Assembly: GCA_963676905.2 (NCBI GenBank)
Contig: CAXXVE010000001.1
Location: 2,170,001 to 2,234,000, forward strand
Reading direction: 5' to 3'
DNA: 64,000 nucleotides
Origin: Oceanispirochaeta sp963676905
Lineage (GTDB): Bacteria; Spirochaetota; Spirochaetia; DSM-2461
The notes under the pieces were generated by a model, which was not told where the DNA came from, made no database searches, and saw only the letters and a list, made by a program, of their open reading frames with translations. The position numbers and the translations under genes are program-made. Shown here one piece after another: positions 54,744-63,745 of this stretch. Each line of letters opens with the position of its first letter. The stretch's first letter is position 1.

Positions 54744-56237
54744 TTGGAAAAAAAACAGCAGTGGGGCAGCCGCCTCGGATTTATCCTTGCAGCCGTAGGT
54801 TCGGCTATCGGGCTTGGTAATATCTGGCGCTTTCCCTATATGGTTTATGAAAATGGCGGGGGAGCCTTTCTAATTCCCTATTTCGTGGCTCTTTTGACAG
54901 CAGGCATTCCCATTATGATTATGGAGTTTTCCCTGGGGCACAAGAGCAGAGCCGGTGCTCCCCGGACCTTCGGTCTGCTTAATAAAAACTGGGAGTGGCT
55001 CGGATGGTGGCAGACCGGAATTTCCGCTGTCATCGCGGTCTATTATGTAGCAATTATCGGCTGGTCCTTCAGCTATATGTTTTTTTCTCTGAACGGAGCC
55101 TGGGGCGGAAACCCGGCGGACTTCTTTCTGAATGACTTTCTGAAGCTCAGCTCCGGTCCCTTCGAACTGGGGCAGGTTCAGTACGGTATACTCTTTACTA
55201 TTGTAATCGCCTGGGTTCTGAACTTTCTTGCAAGCTATGGCGGCGTACAGAAGGGGCTTGAGAGAGCCAACAAGGCTCTGATGCCCGTGCTTATCGTTAT
55301 GCTGCTTGTTATCGTGGTGAGAGCCCTCTCTCTTCCCGGCGCGGTTCACGGCCTTGAGATCCTCTTTAAACCGGATTTCTCTCAGATTCTGAACCCGTCA
55401 GTCTGGGTTGCCGCATACGGTCAGATCTTCTTCAGTCTGAGTATTGCATTTGCCATCATGATTACCTACTCAAGCTATCTGCCCAAAGAGTCAGACATTG
55501 TAAATAATGCCTTTATGACAGCCTTCCTGAACTGCGGATTCAGTATCCTTGCAGGAGTCGCCATCTTCAGTATTATCGGATACCTCCAGCATCAGGCCGG
55601 GGGAGCTCTTCCCGATAACATGGCCGGCGTGTTCCTTGCCTTTGTAACACTTCCTTCGGCAATAACACAGCTTCCCGCACTGAACGGTCTGATCGGAGTT
55701 CTGCTCTTCCTGACTCTGGCCTTTGCCGGACTCTCGTCGTTTATCTCCATCAATGAAGTTGTTGTCCGATCCATCGTGGATAAGTTCGGAGCACCGAGAC
55801 GGAAGGTCTCTATCTGGTACAACCTCATTGCCGGAGCCGTGAGTATTCTCTTCGCCACCGGCGCAGGGCTCCATATTCTGGATATTGTTGACCACTACAT
55901 CAACAACTACGGCATTATCTTTGCCGGGCTCATCCAGGTTGTTCTTGTAGGCTGGTTCTACGACCTTTCCTCTATAAGAGAGCATGCCAATCTGACAAGC
56001 GACTTCAAGGTTGGCAAGTGGTGGGATCTTATGATCCGTTTTGTGACCCCTGCTGTCCTGGGAGTCAACTCTGTGCTCAACCTGATTGTAGATCTGAAGC
56101 AGAACTATTCAGGCTATTCGACTATGGCCCAGATCGTATTCGGGTGGGGACTGATTGCAGTTCTCGTTATAGCGGCTGTTTTAGCCGCCAGATTCAAATG
56201 GCAGGACAGTCCATCTGTCCGTAGAGCTGAGGCGTAA
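54744..56237 (+). CDS. Sodium-dependent amino-acid transporter, NSS/SNF family
   Basis: A 497-residue symporter with about 12 membrane helices that would import amino acids with sodium. TM1 has the family motif GSAIGLGNIWRFPY (residues 16-29), with the unwound substrate/Na site; FILAAVGSA and the TM6 region QIFFSLSIAFAIMITYSSY are also typical. The TTG start has AGGAG at 8 bases. The next gene encodes a MetS-like small subunit, so the closest model is the MetP/MetS methionine-alanine importer; the substrate is not certain. Confidence 0.93.
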   Translation: MEKKQQWGSRLGFILAAVGSAIGLGNIWRFPYMVYENGGGAFLIPYFVALLTAGIPIMIMEFSLGHKSRAGAPRTFGLLNKNWEWLGWWQTGISAVIAVYYVAIIGWSFSYMFFSLNGAWGGNPADFFLNDFLKLSSGPFELGQVQYGILFTIVIAWVLNFLASYGGVQKGLERANKALMPVLIVMLLVIVVRALSLPGAVHGLEILFKPDFSQILNPSVWVAAYGQIFFSLSIAFAIMITYSSYLPKESDIVNNAFMTAFLNCGFSILAGVAIFSIIGYLQHQAGGALPDNMAGVFLAFVTLPSAITQLPALNGLIGVLLFLTLAFAGLSSFISINEVVVRSIVDKFGAPRRKVSIWYNLIAGAVSILFATGAGLHILDIVDHYINNYGIIFAGLIQVVLVGWFYDLSSIREHANLTSDFKVGKWWDLMIRFVTPAVLGVNSVLNLIVDLKQNYSGYSTMAQIVFGWGLIAVLVIAAVLAARFKWQDSPSVRRAEA

Positions 56238-56246
56238 GGAGGAACC

Positions 56247-56342
56247 ATGTCTATTGATGCGATTGTTATGATGATCCTTGGCCTTGGTATTACCTGGGGA
56301 GGCGCAGCTGTCTGTCTCTACCTGGCCATGAAGAAGAAATAG
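56247..56342 (+). CDS. MetS-type small subunit of the NSS transporter (31 aa)
   Basis: A 31-codon gene starting MSIDAIVMMILGLGITWGG and ending YLAMKKK: one membrane helix with a basic C-terminus, as in the MetS/NSS-small-subunit family. It follows the transporter after 9 bases with an AAGGAGGA site, and a terminator comes next. In the Corynebacterium methionine system the small subunit is required for full transport. It is easily missed because of its length. Confidence 0.85.
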   Translation: MSIDAIVMMILGLGITWGGAAVCLYLAMKKK

Positions 56343-56373
56343 TTTCTTAAATCTGTATATATAGAAAAATGAA

Positions 56374-56414
56374 TAGAGGTGGGCTCTTTTTTCTTGAGCC
56401 TGCCTCTTTTTTTT
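56374..56414 (+). terminator. Terminator of the NSS transporter operon
   Basis: AGAGGTGGGCTC pairs fully with GAGCCTGCCTCT (two G-U pairs), followed by eight Ts. Confidence 0.92.
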
Positions 56415-56442
56415 ATTATTTTTGGTTTCAGGAGATAGAATT

Positions 56443-56775
56443 ATGCTCAGGGAATTAAAAGATTTCGAATCAGTAAAAAGGGAGATGGAAGCATCGGGCT
56501 TTCACCTCTTCTACTTTTCAAGACCCGAGTGCGGGGTCTGCGGTGCAATAAAGCCCAAGGTCATCGATATGCTCGGCGACTATCCCGGCATTGAAGGTTT
56601 CTACGTGAACCTCGATCTCGTCCCTGAAGCGGCAGGACAGCTTTCACTGTTTACAATTCCCGCAGTACTCCTCTATTCTGACGGACACGAACTTGTAAGG
56701 GAGGCCAGATATATCTCAATGGATGCCCTGGAAGAGAGCATAGCCCGCCCCTACAATCTTGCGACGGGAAACTGA
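56443..56775 (+). CDS. Thioredoxin-like protein
   Basis: A 110-residue thioredoxin-fold protein without signal peptide. The active-site pair is C-G-V-C in SRPECGVCGAIKPKV, and the cis-proline is in FTIPAVLLYSDG. The ATG chosen has AGGAG upstream. It is likely a cytoplasmic thiol-disulfide protein. It stands between the transporter and a convergent minus-strand operon. Confidence 0.85.
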   Translation: MLRELKDFESVKREMEASGFHLFYFSRPECGVCGAIKPKVIDMLGDYPGIEGFYVNLDLVPEAAGQLSLFTIPAVLLYSDGHELVREARYISMDALEESIARPYNLATGN

Positions 56776-56802
56776 GTCCGACTCCTCTGGAGGCGTTGGG
56801 GG

Positions 56803-57744
56803 CTACTCCCCGGTTCCGCCCTCCGGCGGGGGAAGAATAATCACCACACGCCCCTCTCTGAGAAGCTCTCTGTTGTGCTCCGAGGAGATCAGCATCTGTA
56901 CTGTCTCATCGGGAAGAATCAAGTCTGTCTTGTTCCTTCCGTAGACCATCCGGGCCATGGTCCTGAGAGGATAGACACCGACTCTGGGAGTCAGGCTGCT
57001 CAGGTCATAGCTGTAGGTGTATCCTGAATTCCCCCACTTGCGGAGGGCATCGGGCTCGGTCATTTCAGCACTGTGGACAAGGTCCATGGATGAGCTGTAG
57101 AGGCGGGGGAAGAGGCAGGGATTCAGCTGTCCCTGCTGCTCGGCATTTCCCATATAGGGGAGGGGTTCCGCCGCATATATGACAAGACCTGTAAAGTCCT
57201 CATTCGCCGTATAGGCGCTGCTTTCGGGAGAGGGAAAGGGTGTTTCGTGTCTTATCACCAGATCAGCCAGATAGGGGAAGATATCAAGAGTATACCGTAC
57301 AGTCAGAAACTTCCTGTCCCCTGTGGCCGTGGTAAACACTTTAATCATCTTGTCAGAGAGGTTCTCAAGTTCCCGCAGGAGTACAGGATTCTCACGAACC
57401 ATATCGCCGATGCTGTGTGTTGAGTTGACCATCAGCTCCTGAAGAACCTGACCAGCGACGGTGGGAGTCTGGCGGATAATGTACTGTTCTGTCTTGAAGC
57501 GTCCGGTGGGCTGGTTGGGTTCCTCCTCGATGGGAGATGTTATATCAAGCTGGAAGCGCCCTTCGGGCCAGTTTATCCTGGAACTCACTTCAAGGTTGCT
57601 CTGGGCTGACAGGGAGATCCCGGGTAAGATCAAAAGAAGGATCAGCAGGAAGAGCAGGGATCGGCCGGCTCCCGCCGCAGGTTTGTTTAATTCTGATCTG
57701 CCGAAAAGATCGGCAGATGACACTCCGGGATATCTCAGTTTCAA
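56803..57744 (-). CDS. Exported protein of unknown function (313 aa)
   Basis: Family not recognised. A hydrophobic stretch at residues 27-47, ending ISLSAQ, is a signal peptide preceded by an unusually long N-terminal region, so translation may start later, for example at an internal site. The mature part is rich in beta strands and Pro (INWPEGRFQLDITSPIEEE, YRVRYTLDIFPYLADLV-like pattern, GVYPLRTMARMVYGR) and ends in PPPEGGTGE. It directly follows the lytic transglycosylase gene (one-base gap), so it is likely an envelope protein working with wall enzymes. Confidence 0.7.
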   Translation of the reverse strand: MKLRYPGVSSADLFGRSELNKPAAGAGRSLLFLLILLLILPGISLSAQSNLEVSSRINWPEGRFQLDITSPIEEEPNQPTGRFKTEQYIIRQTPTVAGQVLQELMVNSTHSIGDMVRENPVLLRELENLSDKMIKVFTTATGDRKFLTVRYTLDIFPYLADLVIRHETPFPSPESSAYTANEDFTGLVIYAAEPLPYMGNAEQQGQLNPCLFPRLYSSSMDLVHSAEMTEPDALRKWGNSGYTYSYDLSSLTPRVGVYPLRTMARMVYGRNKTDLILPDETVQMLISSEHNRELLREGRVVIILPPPEGGTGE

Positions 57745-57745
57745 A

Positions 57746-59131
57746 TCAGTTACCTACCTTGTCGGGAACATTCAGTACCATGCCGGGCCTTATCACAGTG
57801 TTCAGAGGCAGGCGGTTTCCGGCAGCCAGCTCTTCAGGGCTCAGGTCGTACCGCCTTGAGATTCCCCAGAAGGAGTCTCCTTCGACTATAGTATAACGTC
57901 CCGTCCAGCTCTCTGTCATGTCGGAAATCATCACACCCCTTCTTTCAGGGATGTTTTCGTGGATCAGAGGGATCAGAAGAACCTGCCCAATTCTCAGGTA
58001 GCGGCTGCTGACACCCGGGTTGTACTCATGGATCATGGAGACGGGAATCCTGTACCATTCGGCAATTTCCGACAGTGTGTCTCCTGACTGAATCCTGTAG
58101 CGCTTGAACTCCAGAAGATCCGTCTCTTCAGCCAGAACCGCCCTGACCGCATCAGCAGCTCCTGTGGGGACCTTGAGCCTGTATCCAGTCGAGGCTGGGG
58201 GAGTCACTCCGTAGTTCAGCTCGTTGTGGGCTGTCAGGAAGAGGGCTTCGTCTATACCCGCTTTACGGGCGATACGTCTAATATCAACTGACTTCTCGAT
58301 GGGGATGCGCTCCCAGCTTGTTCTTGAACCCCAGTGGAGGGGCAGGCCGTACTTTCCCTTGCTGTTGCTGAGGATGGTCACCGCAGCCAGTTTGGGAATG
58401 TAGTTGCGGGTCTCTCGGGGCAGCAGGTTCTTTTCAGACAGCTCCCAGTAGTCGCTGATCCCCGAGGAAGCCATGGTCCTCGTTACCCGGCCCAGGCCGC
58501 AGTTGTAGGCCGCCAGTGCCAGAAGCCAGTTCCCAGTACGGCTGTAGTTGTAACCCAGTTTGTGTATGGCCGACTCCGTTGACTTCCAGAAGTCCCGGCG
58601 GTCGTCCTGCCATGCGTTTACACTTATATCGTAGGGATCAATGCTGTTCATCATAAACTGCCACATCCCCATGGCCCCTGATCTGGATACAGCGTCCACC
58701 CTGAATGCCGACTCGATTACAGGCAGGTAGAGAAGTTCCGGTGGAACGGCGGCGTCTTCCAGGGCTTGTGAAATAAACGGAATAAAGGGCTCTGCACGGG
58801 TCAGACAGCGGTTCAGGTAGGCCAGACCCTCTCCATTGGAGAAGTACTCCAGGTAGTAGGCTACGGCCCCGTCAAGAGGCACTGTGGTGCTCCAGACCTT
58901 GGTTTCGTAGTGATCTGTTCTTTCATTGCGGACTGTAGGGCTCTGACGGAAGGGTGACGGGCCGTGATCGGTCCTTATCTGCAGGTGGGCCGCCTCTCCT
59001 GAAGAACCGGCAGTGATGCCGGTAGAAGCAAAAAGCAAAGCCGGTGAGAGCAGCGCAGCGGCGCAGAACAGGGCTCCTGCAGAAAGACGATTTAGAGTTT
59101 TTCTCCGAAATAAATTCCTGACCATTCCCAT
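57746..59131 (-). CDS. Membrane-bound lytic murein transglycosylase (MltD-like) with two LysM domains
   Basis: A 461-residue exported wall enzyme that cleaves MurNAc-GlcNAc bonds to anhydro products. After a signal region, the SLT domain spans about 115-280 with catalytic E140 in LPVIESAFRVDAVSRSGAMG and LAAYNCGLGRV further on. Two C-terminal LysM domains follow (about 349-395, IQSGDTLSEIAEWY; and 412-458, VEGDSFWGISRRYD). There is no lipobox, unlike classical MltD. It overlaps the upstream lipoprotein gene by 40 bases and precedes the 313-residue unknown. Confidence 0.93.
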   Translation of the reverse strand: MGMVRNLFRRKTLNRLSAGALFCAAALLSPALLFASTGITAGSSGEAAHLQIRTDHGPSPFRQSPTVRNERTDHYETKVWSTTVPLDGAVAYYLEYFSNGEGLAYLNRCLTRAEPFIPFISQALEDAAVPPELLYLPVIESAFRVDAVSRSGAMGMWQFMMNSIDPYDISVNAWQDDRRDFWKSTESAIHKLGYNYSRTGNWLLALAAYNCGLGRVTRTMASSGISDYWELSEKNLLPRETRNYIPKLAAVTILSNSKGKYGLPLHWGSRTSWERIPIEKSVDIRRIARKAGIDEALFLTAHNELNYGVTPPASTGYRLKVPTGAADAVRAVLAEETDLLEFKRYRIQSGDTLSEIAEWYRIPVSMIHEYNPGVSSRYLRIGQVLLIPLIHENIPERRGVMISDMTESWTGRYTIVEGDSFWGISRRYDLSPEELAAGNRLPLNTVIRPGMVLNVPDKVGN

Positions 59132-60135
59132 CTGTTATTAATCTCCGGGTCTATAGGATAACGGATACGGTTAAAGTACAGATACCAGATATTGATTCTG
59201 TAGGACCATCCGCCGGTGCGAAGAAATGCTTCGCTCTCGTTTGAATCCGGATCCAGAAGCCTGTTGTACCAAACCGATGATTTCAGAAAGGTAGCCAGCT
59301 CCATGGGGATCTCGGTAAAGGGATCGTAACGGTCCTGACCCCAGCTCATCATAAAGAAGTTCTCCCCTTTATAACTGTTTAATCGGCTTCCGTTACGGGT
59401 TCTGATAGCATATTTTATGGAATTCACAAGTCCGTCCAAGTCCTCTCGGGTCCAGGATTTATCGGCGTAGTGAAACTTCAGGTAGTGGTTGACCCTGCTG
59501 TATACATTGGGCATGCCCGGAATCGTCGTGACAGGGGCCTCCATAAACTTTTCATAGTTTTCGATGGATTCGTCCCAAAGGCCCTCCGCCTCGTAGGCAA
59601 GAGCCAGATTGTAGTAGACCTGCCCTCTGTCAATCTCACCGGAAAAACGCCCTATAAGCTCATTGTAGTATCCTATCTGACGCAGTGGCTGGTCCTGACA
59701 GTACTGAATCAGCTTCTGAAGACTGAAGTAATGGACCGACTGTCCCCTGATTATCAGGTCTTCGTAGTTTTTCAGCAGCCTGTCATAGTAGATGACCGCG
59801 ATGTCCTGGGCGTTCTCCTCATCAAAGAGGGTACCCAGAACCAGCAGATAGTAGGCGTTGTAACTGTCCTCTGGATGGCTGAAGAGCTGATCACTCAGAA
59901 AGCATTTGAGCTGCTCGTTCCTGTTCTCCTGACGGAAGCGGGAAATAATCTGTTCCATAATACCGTAGCGCAGGGTATCGTCATCCTGGTCCTCCAGAAA
60001 GCCGAGCAATTCCTGAACCTTCAGGTCCGTCGCACTGTCTCCCGTCATATAGGGAGACGCCGGCTCTTTTTCCCCGCAGGAAACAAAGAGAAGTGTAAAA
60101 AGAAGTGTCAAAAGGACAAAAATGGAGTGTTTCAT
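59092..60135 (-). CDS. Lipoprotein with TPR-like helices (347 aa)
   Basis: The signal ends in the lipobox LLFVSC near residue 20. The mature protein is helical with TPR-like pairs (VYYNLALAYEAEGLWDESIENYEKF, residues 180-205) and a distinct C-terminal domain with many Tyr/Trp and YFNRIRYPIDPEINNRWEW. Family unnamed. Its last 40 bases overlap the transglycosylase gene, so it likely acts with that enzyme. The promoter leaves a leader of about 5 bases. Confidence 0.75.
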   Translation of the reverse strand: MKHSIFVLLTLLFTLLFVSCGEKEPASPYMTGDSATDLKVQELLGFLEDQDDDTLRYGIMEQIISRFRQENRNEQLKCFLSDQLFSHPEDSYNAYYLLVLGTLFDEENAQDIAVIYYDRLLKNYEDLIIRGQSVHYFSLQKLIQYCQDQPLRQIGYYNELIGRFSGEIDRGQVYYNLALAYEAEGLWDESIENYEKFMEAPVTTIPGMPNVYSRVNHYLKFHYADKSWTREDLDGLVNSIKYAIRTRNGSRLNSYKGENFFMMSWGQDRYDPFTEIPMELATFLKSSVWYNRLLDPDSNESEAFLRTGGWSYRINIWYLYFNRIRYPIDPEINNRWEWSGIYFGEKL

Positions 60136-60146
60136 TCAGATTAGGG

Positions 60147-60176
60147 ATTTTATCACAGCCCCTCACCCGATGACAA
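60147..60176 (-). promoter_or_regulatory. Promoter of the lipoprotein/transglycosylase operon
   Basis: On the minus strand TTGTCA, 18 bases and TAAAAT with an extended -10 TGA; the element ends 11 bases before the ATG. Confidence 0.6.
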
Positions 60177-60273
60177 GTTCCCGCCTCTTTCCGCAGGCCC
60201 GTTTTACGGGTACAGAACCTGCTGAAAGAGGACTGAAATACCGCTGTTATCCCTTGTGCGGAATATACAGGCT

Positions 60274-61455
60274 CTATACTCCCGCCAGGACTCTGAACTC
60301 CGACAGAAAGGCAGAAGACTCTCCTGCCTTCGAACCCGATCCCTGCCAGAGGGGACCCTTGCCGCCCCCCTTGCCGTCAATCAGGATCAGGCATCGGCTT
60401 TTAAACTCATCAAAGGCGAACTCCTTGTGCCGCGGCAGATGGAGGGCCCAGTTCAGCCTCTCCCCGTCTTTAGCACAGACCAGAAACGAGATGCCTTCTT
60501 CACTGCTCAAATATTTGACAAGGGCGCGGAAATACTCGGGAGATCCCGCGGGAATCTCTTTCACTATAAGGGGAGGGTAGCAGCAGATCGATGAGGCAAG
60601 GACTTTGCCCGCCGCTTCGGCCTCTGTCTCTGTTAACAGGCGGTTCATACGGTTCTCCTCCTTTTTCTCTTCCAGTATTTCGGCGGTACGCCGGGCAGTG
60701 TCATAGGGGTGGACAGACAGCAGACCGGATATGGCTGCTGTTTGATCAAAACGCCTTGCATAGTCCCTGTAGGCGGGGCCTCCAATCTTCCACACAAGAC
60801 GCTGGCGTCCTCTTTTCTTCTCCTGCCCCGTGTACTTAATCAGACCCAGCCGGGCTGTATTTTTCACATGGATGCCGCCGCAGGGGTTCACATCAATACC
60901 CTCAATTTCAATCAGGCGTATATCTTCGGTTTTATCTGTACTGCCCCGCAGGTCATAAGCGGAAAGCTCATCGGCAGTGGAGAGCCACAGGCTGCGGACG
61001 GGCAGGGCCGCCCTGATCTGAGCGTTGGCTTCGTTTTCAACCTCGGCAATTTCATCAGAAGTGAGTACATGCCCTTCCAGCTCAATGCCGCACTCCTCCT
61101 CTCCCATATGGACAGAAACCGTAGCCGCGCCACGCTTGTCCAGGAGGCTGGATATCAGATGCTGCCCTGTATGCTGCGCGCAGTAGTGGTCCCTGAAGCC
61201 GATGTCCAGTATCTGTTCAACCTCATCCTTTCCGGGAGCCGCGGCGCAGTAGTGGAGAATTCTGTTATCCTTTTTCTGCACATCCAGCAGGGGCTGGCCT
61301 CCAAGGGTGCCTCTGTCAGCCGGCTGGCCTCCTCCCTCGGGGTAGAACAGTGTATCTTCAAGCTCAATCTCCCAGTTCTCTCCCTTCTTTCGGGTAGAGA
61401 TAATTCGGGTAGTCATGGAGCTGCAGTCGGGGTCTGTGTAGTATCGGGTTTTCAT
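60274..61455 (-). CDS. AlaX-type alanyl-tRNA editing protein with C-terminal DHHA1-like domain
   Basis: A 393-residue trans-editing protein that would deacylate mischarged tRNA-Ala. It has an N-terminal region FYPEGGGQPADRG (residues 37-49), the zinc motifs HTGQH near 94 and CGGIH near 191, and a C-terminal DHHA1-like part that ends with KGGGKGPLWQGSG, as in the AlaRS C-Ala region. It is therefore the long AlaX form. The start ATG has a TGATAAAAT extended -10 just upstream, predicting a leader of about 3 bases. See the finding on its relation to the short alaS. Confidence 0.9.
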   Translation of the reverse strand: MKTRYYTDPDCSSMTTRIISTRKKGENWEIELEDTLFYPEGGGQPADRGTLGGQPLLDVQKKDNRILHYCAAAPGKDEVEQILDIGFRDHYCAQHTGQHLISSLLDKRGAATVSVHMGEEECGIELEGHVLTSDEIAEVENEANAQIRAALPVRSLWLSTADELSAYDLRGSTDKTEDIRLIEIEGIDVNPCGGIHVKNTARLGLIKYTGQEKKRGRQRLVWKIGGPAYRDYARRFDQTAAISGLLSVHPYDTARRTAEILEEKKEENRMNRLLTETEAEAAGKVLASSICCYPPLIVKEIPAGSPEYFRALVKYLSSEEGISFLVCAKDGERLNWALHLPRHKEFAFDEFKSRCLILIDGKGGGKGPLWQGSGSKAGESSAFLSEFRVLAGV

Positions 61456-61552
61456 ATAAGTGGAATTTTATCAGATGAAAATGAGTTTCGAAAGCGATAT
61501 TTCCTCTTGCAAGGTGGTGAAAAGCTACTATTTCGGGCTATCATGGCGGTCT

Positions 61553-62392
61553 ATGGACAGCAAAACATCTAATTTTGATAAACCCGCCCTTATAGCGGTG
61601 GACCTTGACGGAACGGTCCTCAATTCTGAACACTCCCTGAGCGAACGGACCATACGGGTGCTGAAGGCTGCTGACAGTGCGGGAATCCCCGTTGTGATCA
61701 GCACCGGCCGCAGCTACGAAGGGATGGTCAAGTTTAAAGACGGGATCGGCCTCAAGAATCCTGTGATCTGTTATAACGGCGCTGTTATTGCCGACGGGGC
61801 TACCGATAAAATCGTACATCAGTGGCTCCTTCCCTCGGACATCAGCAGGGCCGCCTGCGAATACGCACGTGAGAGGGACATCCACTTTCAGATATTCAGG
61901 GACGGGGAGCTCTATTTTGAAAAGCCCCGTGAGGAGTCGGAATACTACGAAGCTTCCACCGGACTTAAGGGGAACATCACCAACTTTGACGACTGGGAGA
62001 GCCTGGAAGCCACAAAGGCTCTGATGATTCTCCCTCCCGGACGCACTCCCGCCGAGTTCCCCGAGCTCCATACAGCACGGGACCACTTTACTTCGGCCTA
62101 CGGAGAGAGGCTCTACTGCGCCCTCTCCAAACCCTTTTATCTTGAGTTTATCAACGGCAAAGGCTCCAAGGGGAACGCCCTGGACCAGATAAGCCGGGAC
62201 CTGAATATTCCTGCGGCAAAGATGATCGCCTTCGGTGACGGTTTCAATGATCTTGAAATGCTTGAGTACGCCGGAATCTCCGTGGCCATGGCCAATGCCC
62301 CAGACGGTGTAAAGGAGAAGTGCAGCCATGTCACCTCCCTGTCCAATGATGAGGACGGAGTGGCTGATTTCATCGAGCGCTATATTCTATAG
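61553..62392 (+). CDS. Cof-type HAD-IIB phosphatase
   Basis: A 279-residue member of the Cof/YbjI-like HAD family that dephosphorylates sugar phosphates or nucleotides. Motif I is VDLDGTVLN (residues 15-23), motif II STGRSYEG, and motifs III/IV KGSKGNAL and FGDGFNDLEML, with the large IIB cap in between. The start is uncertain: the frame is open upstream, but the chosen ATG gives the standard distance to motif I. A terminator follows. Confidence 0.88.
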   Translation: MDSKTSNFDKPALIAVDLDGTVLNSEHSLSERTIRVLKAADSAGIPVVISTGRSYEGMVKFKDGIGLKNPVICYNGAVIADGATDKIVHQWLLPSDISRAACEYARERDIHFQIFRDGELYFEKPREESEYYEASTGLKGNITNFDDWESLEATKALMILPPGRTPAEFPELHTARDHFTSAYGERLYCALSKPFYLEFINGKGSKGNALDQISRDLNIPAAKMIAFGDGFNDLEMLEYAGISVAMANAPDGVKEKCSHVTSLSNDEDGVADFIERYIL

Positions 62393-62421
62393 AGCCCTCC
62401 GGTTCAAACGTAGGGACAAAT

Positions 62422-62453
62422 AAAAAGGGGAGCCCCGGGCTCCCCTCTGTTTT
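62422..62453. terminator. Bidirectional terminator between the HAD and transporter genes
   Basis: An almost perfect AGGGGAGCCC/GGGCTCCCCT palindrome flanked by A-rich and T-rich sequence separates convergent genes. Confidence 0.75.
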
Positions 62454-62465
62454 ATATGGAATAAT

Positions 62466-63743
62466 CTACATCAGATAGCGAAGATATACATACACACTGG
62501 ATACCGCCAGGGTTATGACCATAACAATCATTCCGTACTTGGTAAACTCAATAAAGGAGATCTTGAAACCACTCCGTCCGGATATACCGGCACTGACGAC
62601 ATTGGCAGAGGCTCCAATTAGAGTACCGTTGCCTCCCAGACAGGCTCCGATGGCAAGAGACCACCATACAGGTTCAATCTGGTTTGCTCCCAGTTCTGCC
62701 GAAAGGTGGTGGACCAGGGGAATCATGGTCGCCACATAGGGAATGTTGTCCAGAAAGGCCGAAAGGAATCCGCTGACCCAGATAATGGACTCGGCGGTAA
62801 TCAGGATATTTCCCTTTGTCAGAGCCAGGTATTTAGTCGCCAGGAATTCGATGGCTCCCAGAACCACAAGACCGCCGACCATAATAAACAGACCGATAAA
62901 GAAGAAAATCGTGGACCACTCCACCTCGTGGAAAAACTCCTCTACATCCTCACCGCCGGCAAGCAGCATCAGGATCGCCGCACCTCCCAGGGCTACGGTA
63001 GAGGGCTCCATGTGAGTCACTCCGTGGAGCATAAAGAATACAAGCACCACAAAGAGGACAGCCAGGCTCTTGATAAGCAGGACTCTGTCCTTGATAGAGG
63101 CGTTCTCGTCAAAGTCCATAATACGGGCCCTGCGCTCCATGCTTACCTCCAGGTCCTTTTTAAAGAACTTCAAAATAAGGAAGATATGGACGAACATCAG
63201 GATTATCACAAGGGGACCCATATTTACTATGAATTCCATAAAACCAAGCTTTGCAGCGCTTCCGATCATGATGTTGGGAGGGTCTCCGATCAGGGTCGCC
63301 ATACCGCCTATGTTGGAAGCCAGGGCGCAGCTTATAATAAAGGGGACAGGATTCAGGCCCAGCTCGACGGAGATCAATATAGTAACAGGTGTAAGGATAA
63401 GAACAGTCGTTACATTGTCCAGCAGGGCTGAGAGTACCGCCGTTATAATGGAGAAGAGTATCAGAATCTTCACGGGGTCGCCGTTAACAATCTTTGCCGA
63501 CTTGATGGCAATGTACTGAAACAGGCCGGACCGTTTTGTAATTCCCACAATAACCATCATACCGATGAGAAGGAAGATAACGTTCCAGTCTATCTCCTCA
63601 TAGGCCTGGTGCTCGTTGATAATTCCCATGGCTATAAAGAGGACCGCTCCGATCACCGCTAGGATGGTCTTGTTGACCACTTCCAGGGATATCAGAATAA
63701 AAAGGAGGATGAAAAAGCTCACTCCAACTATCAATTGAATCAT
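62466..63743 (-). CDS. ArsB/NhaD-superfamily transporter
   Basis: A 425-residue membrane protein of the ion-transporter superfamily (P-protein/ArsB/NhaD/CitM). About 10-12 helices; signatures are IDWNVIFLLIGMMVIV, LDNVTTVLILTPV near residue 108, GGMATLIGDPPNIMIG near 145 and the second-half copies FLDNIPYVATMIPLV and GGNGTLIGASANVV. Substrate could be sodium/proton, arsenite or an anion; the sequence does not decide. A CBS-domain gene lies directly upstream (2-base gap) and may regulate transport in response to nucleotides. Confidence 0.88.
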   Translation of the reverse strand: MIQLIVGVSFFILLFILISLEVVNKTILAVIGAVLFIAMGIINEHQAYEEIDWNVIFLLIGMMVIVGITKRSGLFQYIAIKSAKIVNGDPVKILILFSIITAVLSALLDNVTTVLILTPVTILISVELGLNPVPFIISCALASNIGGMATLIGDPPNIMIGSAAKLGFMEFIVNMGPLVIILMFVHIFLILKFFKKDLEVSMERRARIMDFDENASIKDRVLLIKSLAVLFVVLVFFMLHGVTHMEPSTVALGGAAILMLLAGGEDVEEFFHEVEWSTIFFFIGLFIMVGGLVVLGAIEFLATKYLALTKGNILITAESIIWVSGFLSAFLDNIPYVATMIPLVHHLSAELGANQIEPVWWSLAIGACLGGNGTLIGASANVVSAGISGRSGFKISFIEFTKYGMIVMVITLAVSSVYVYLRYLM

Positions 63744-63745
63744 TG

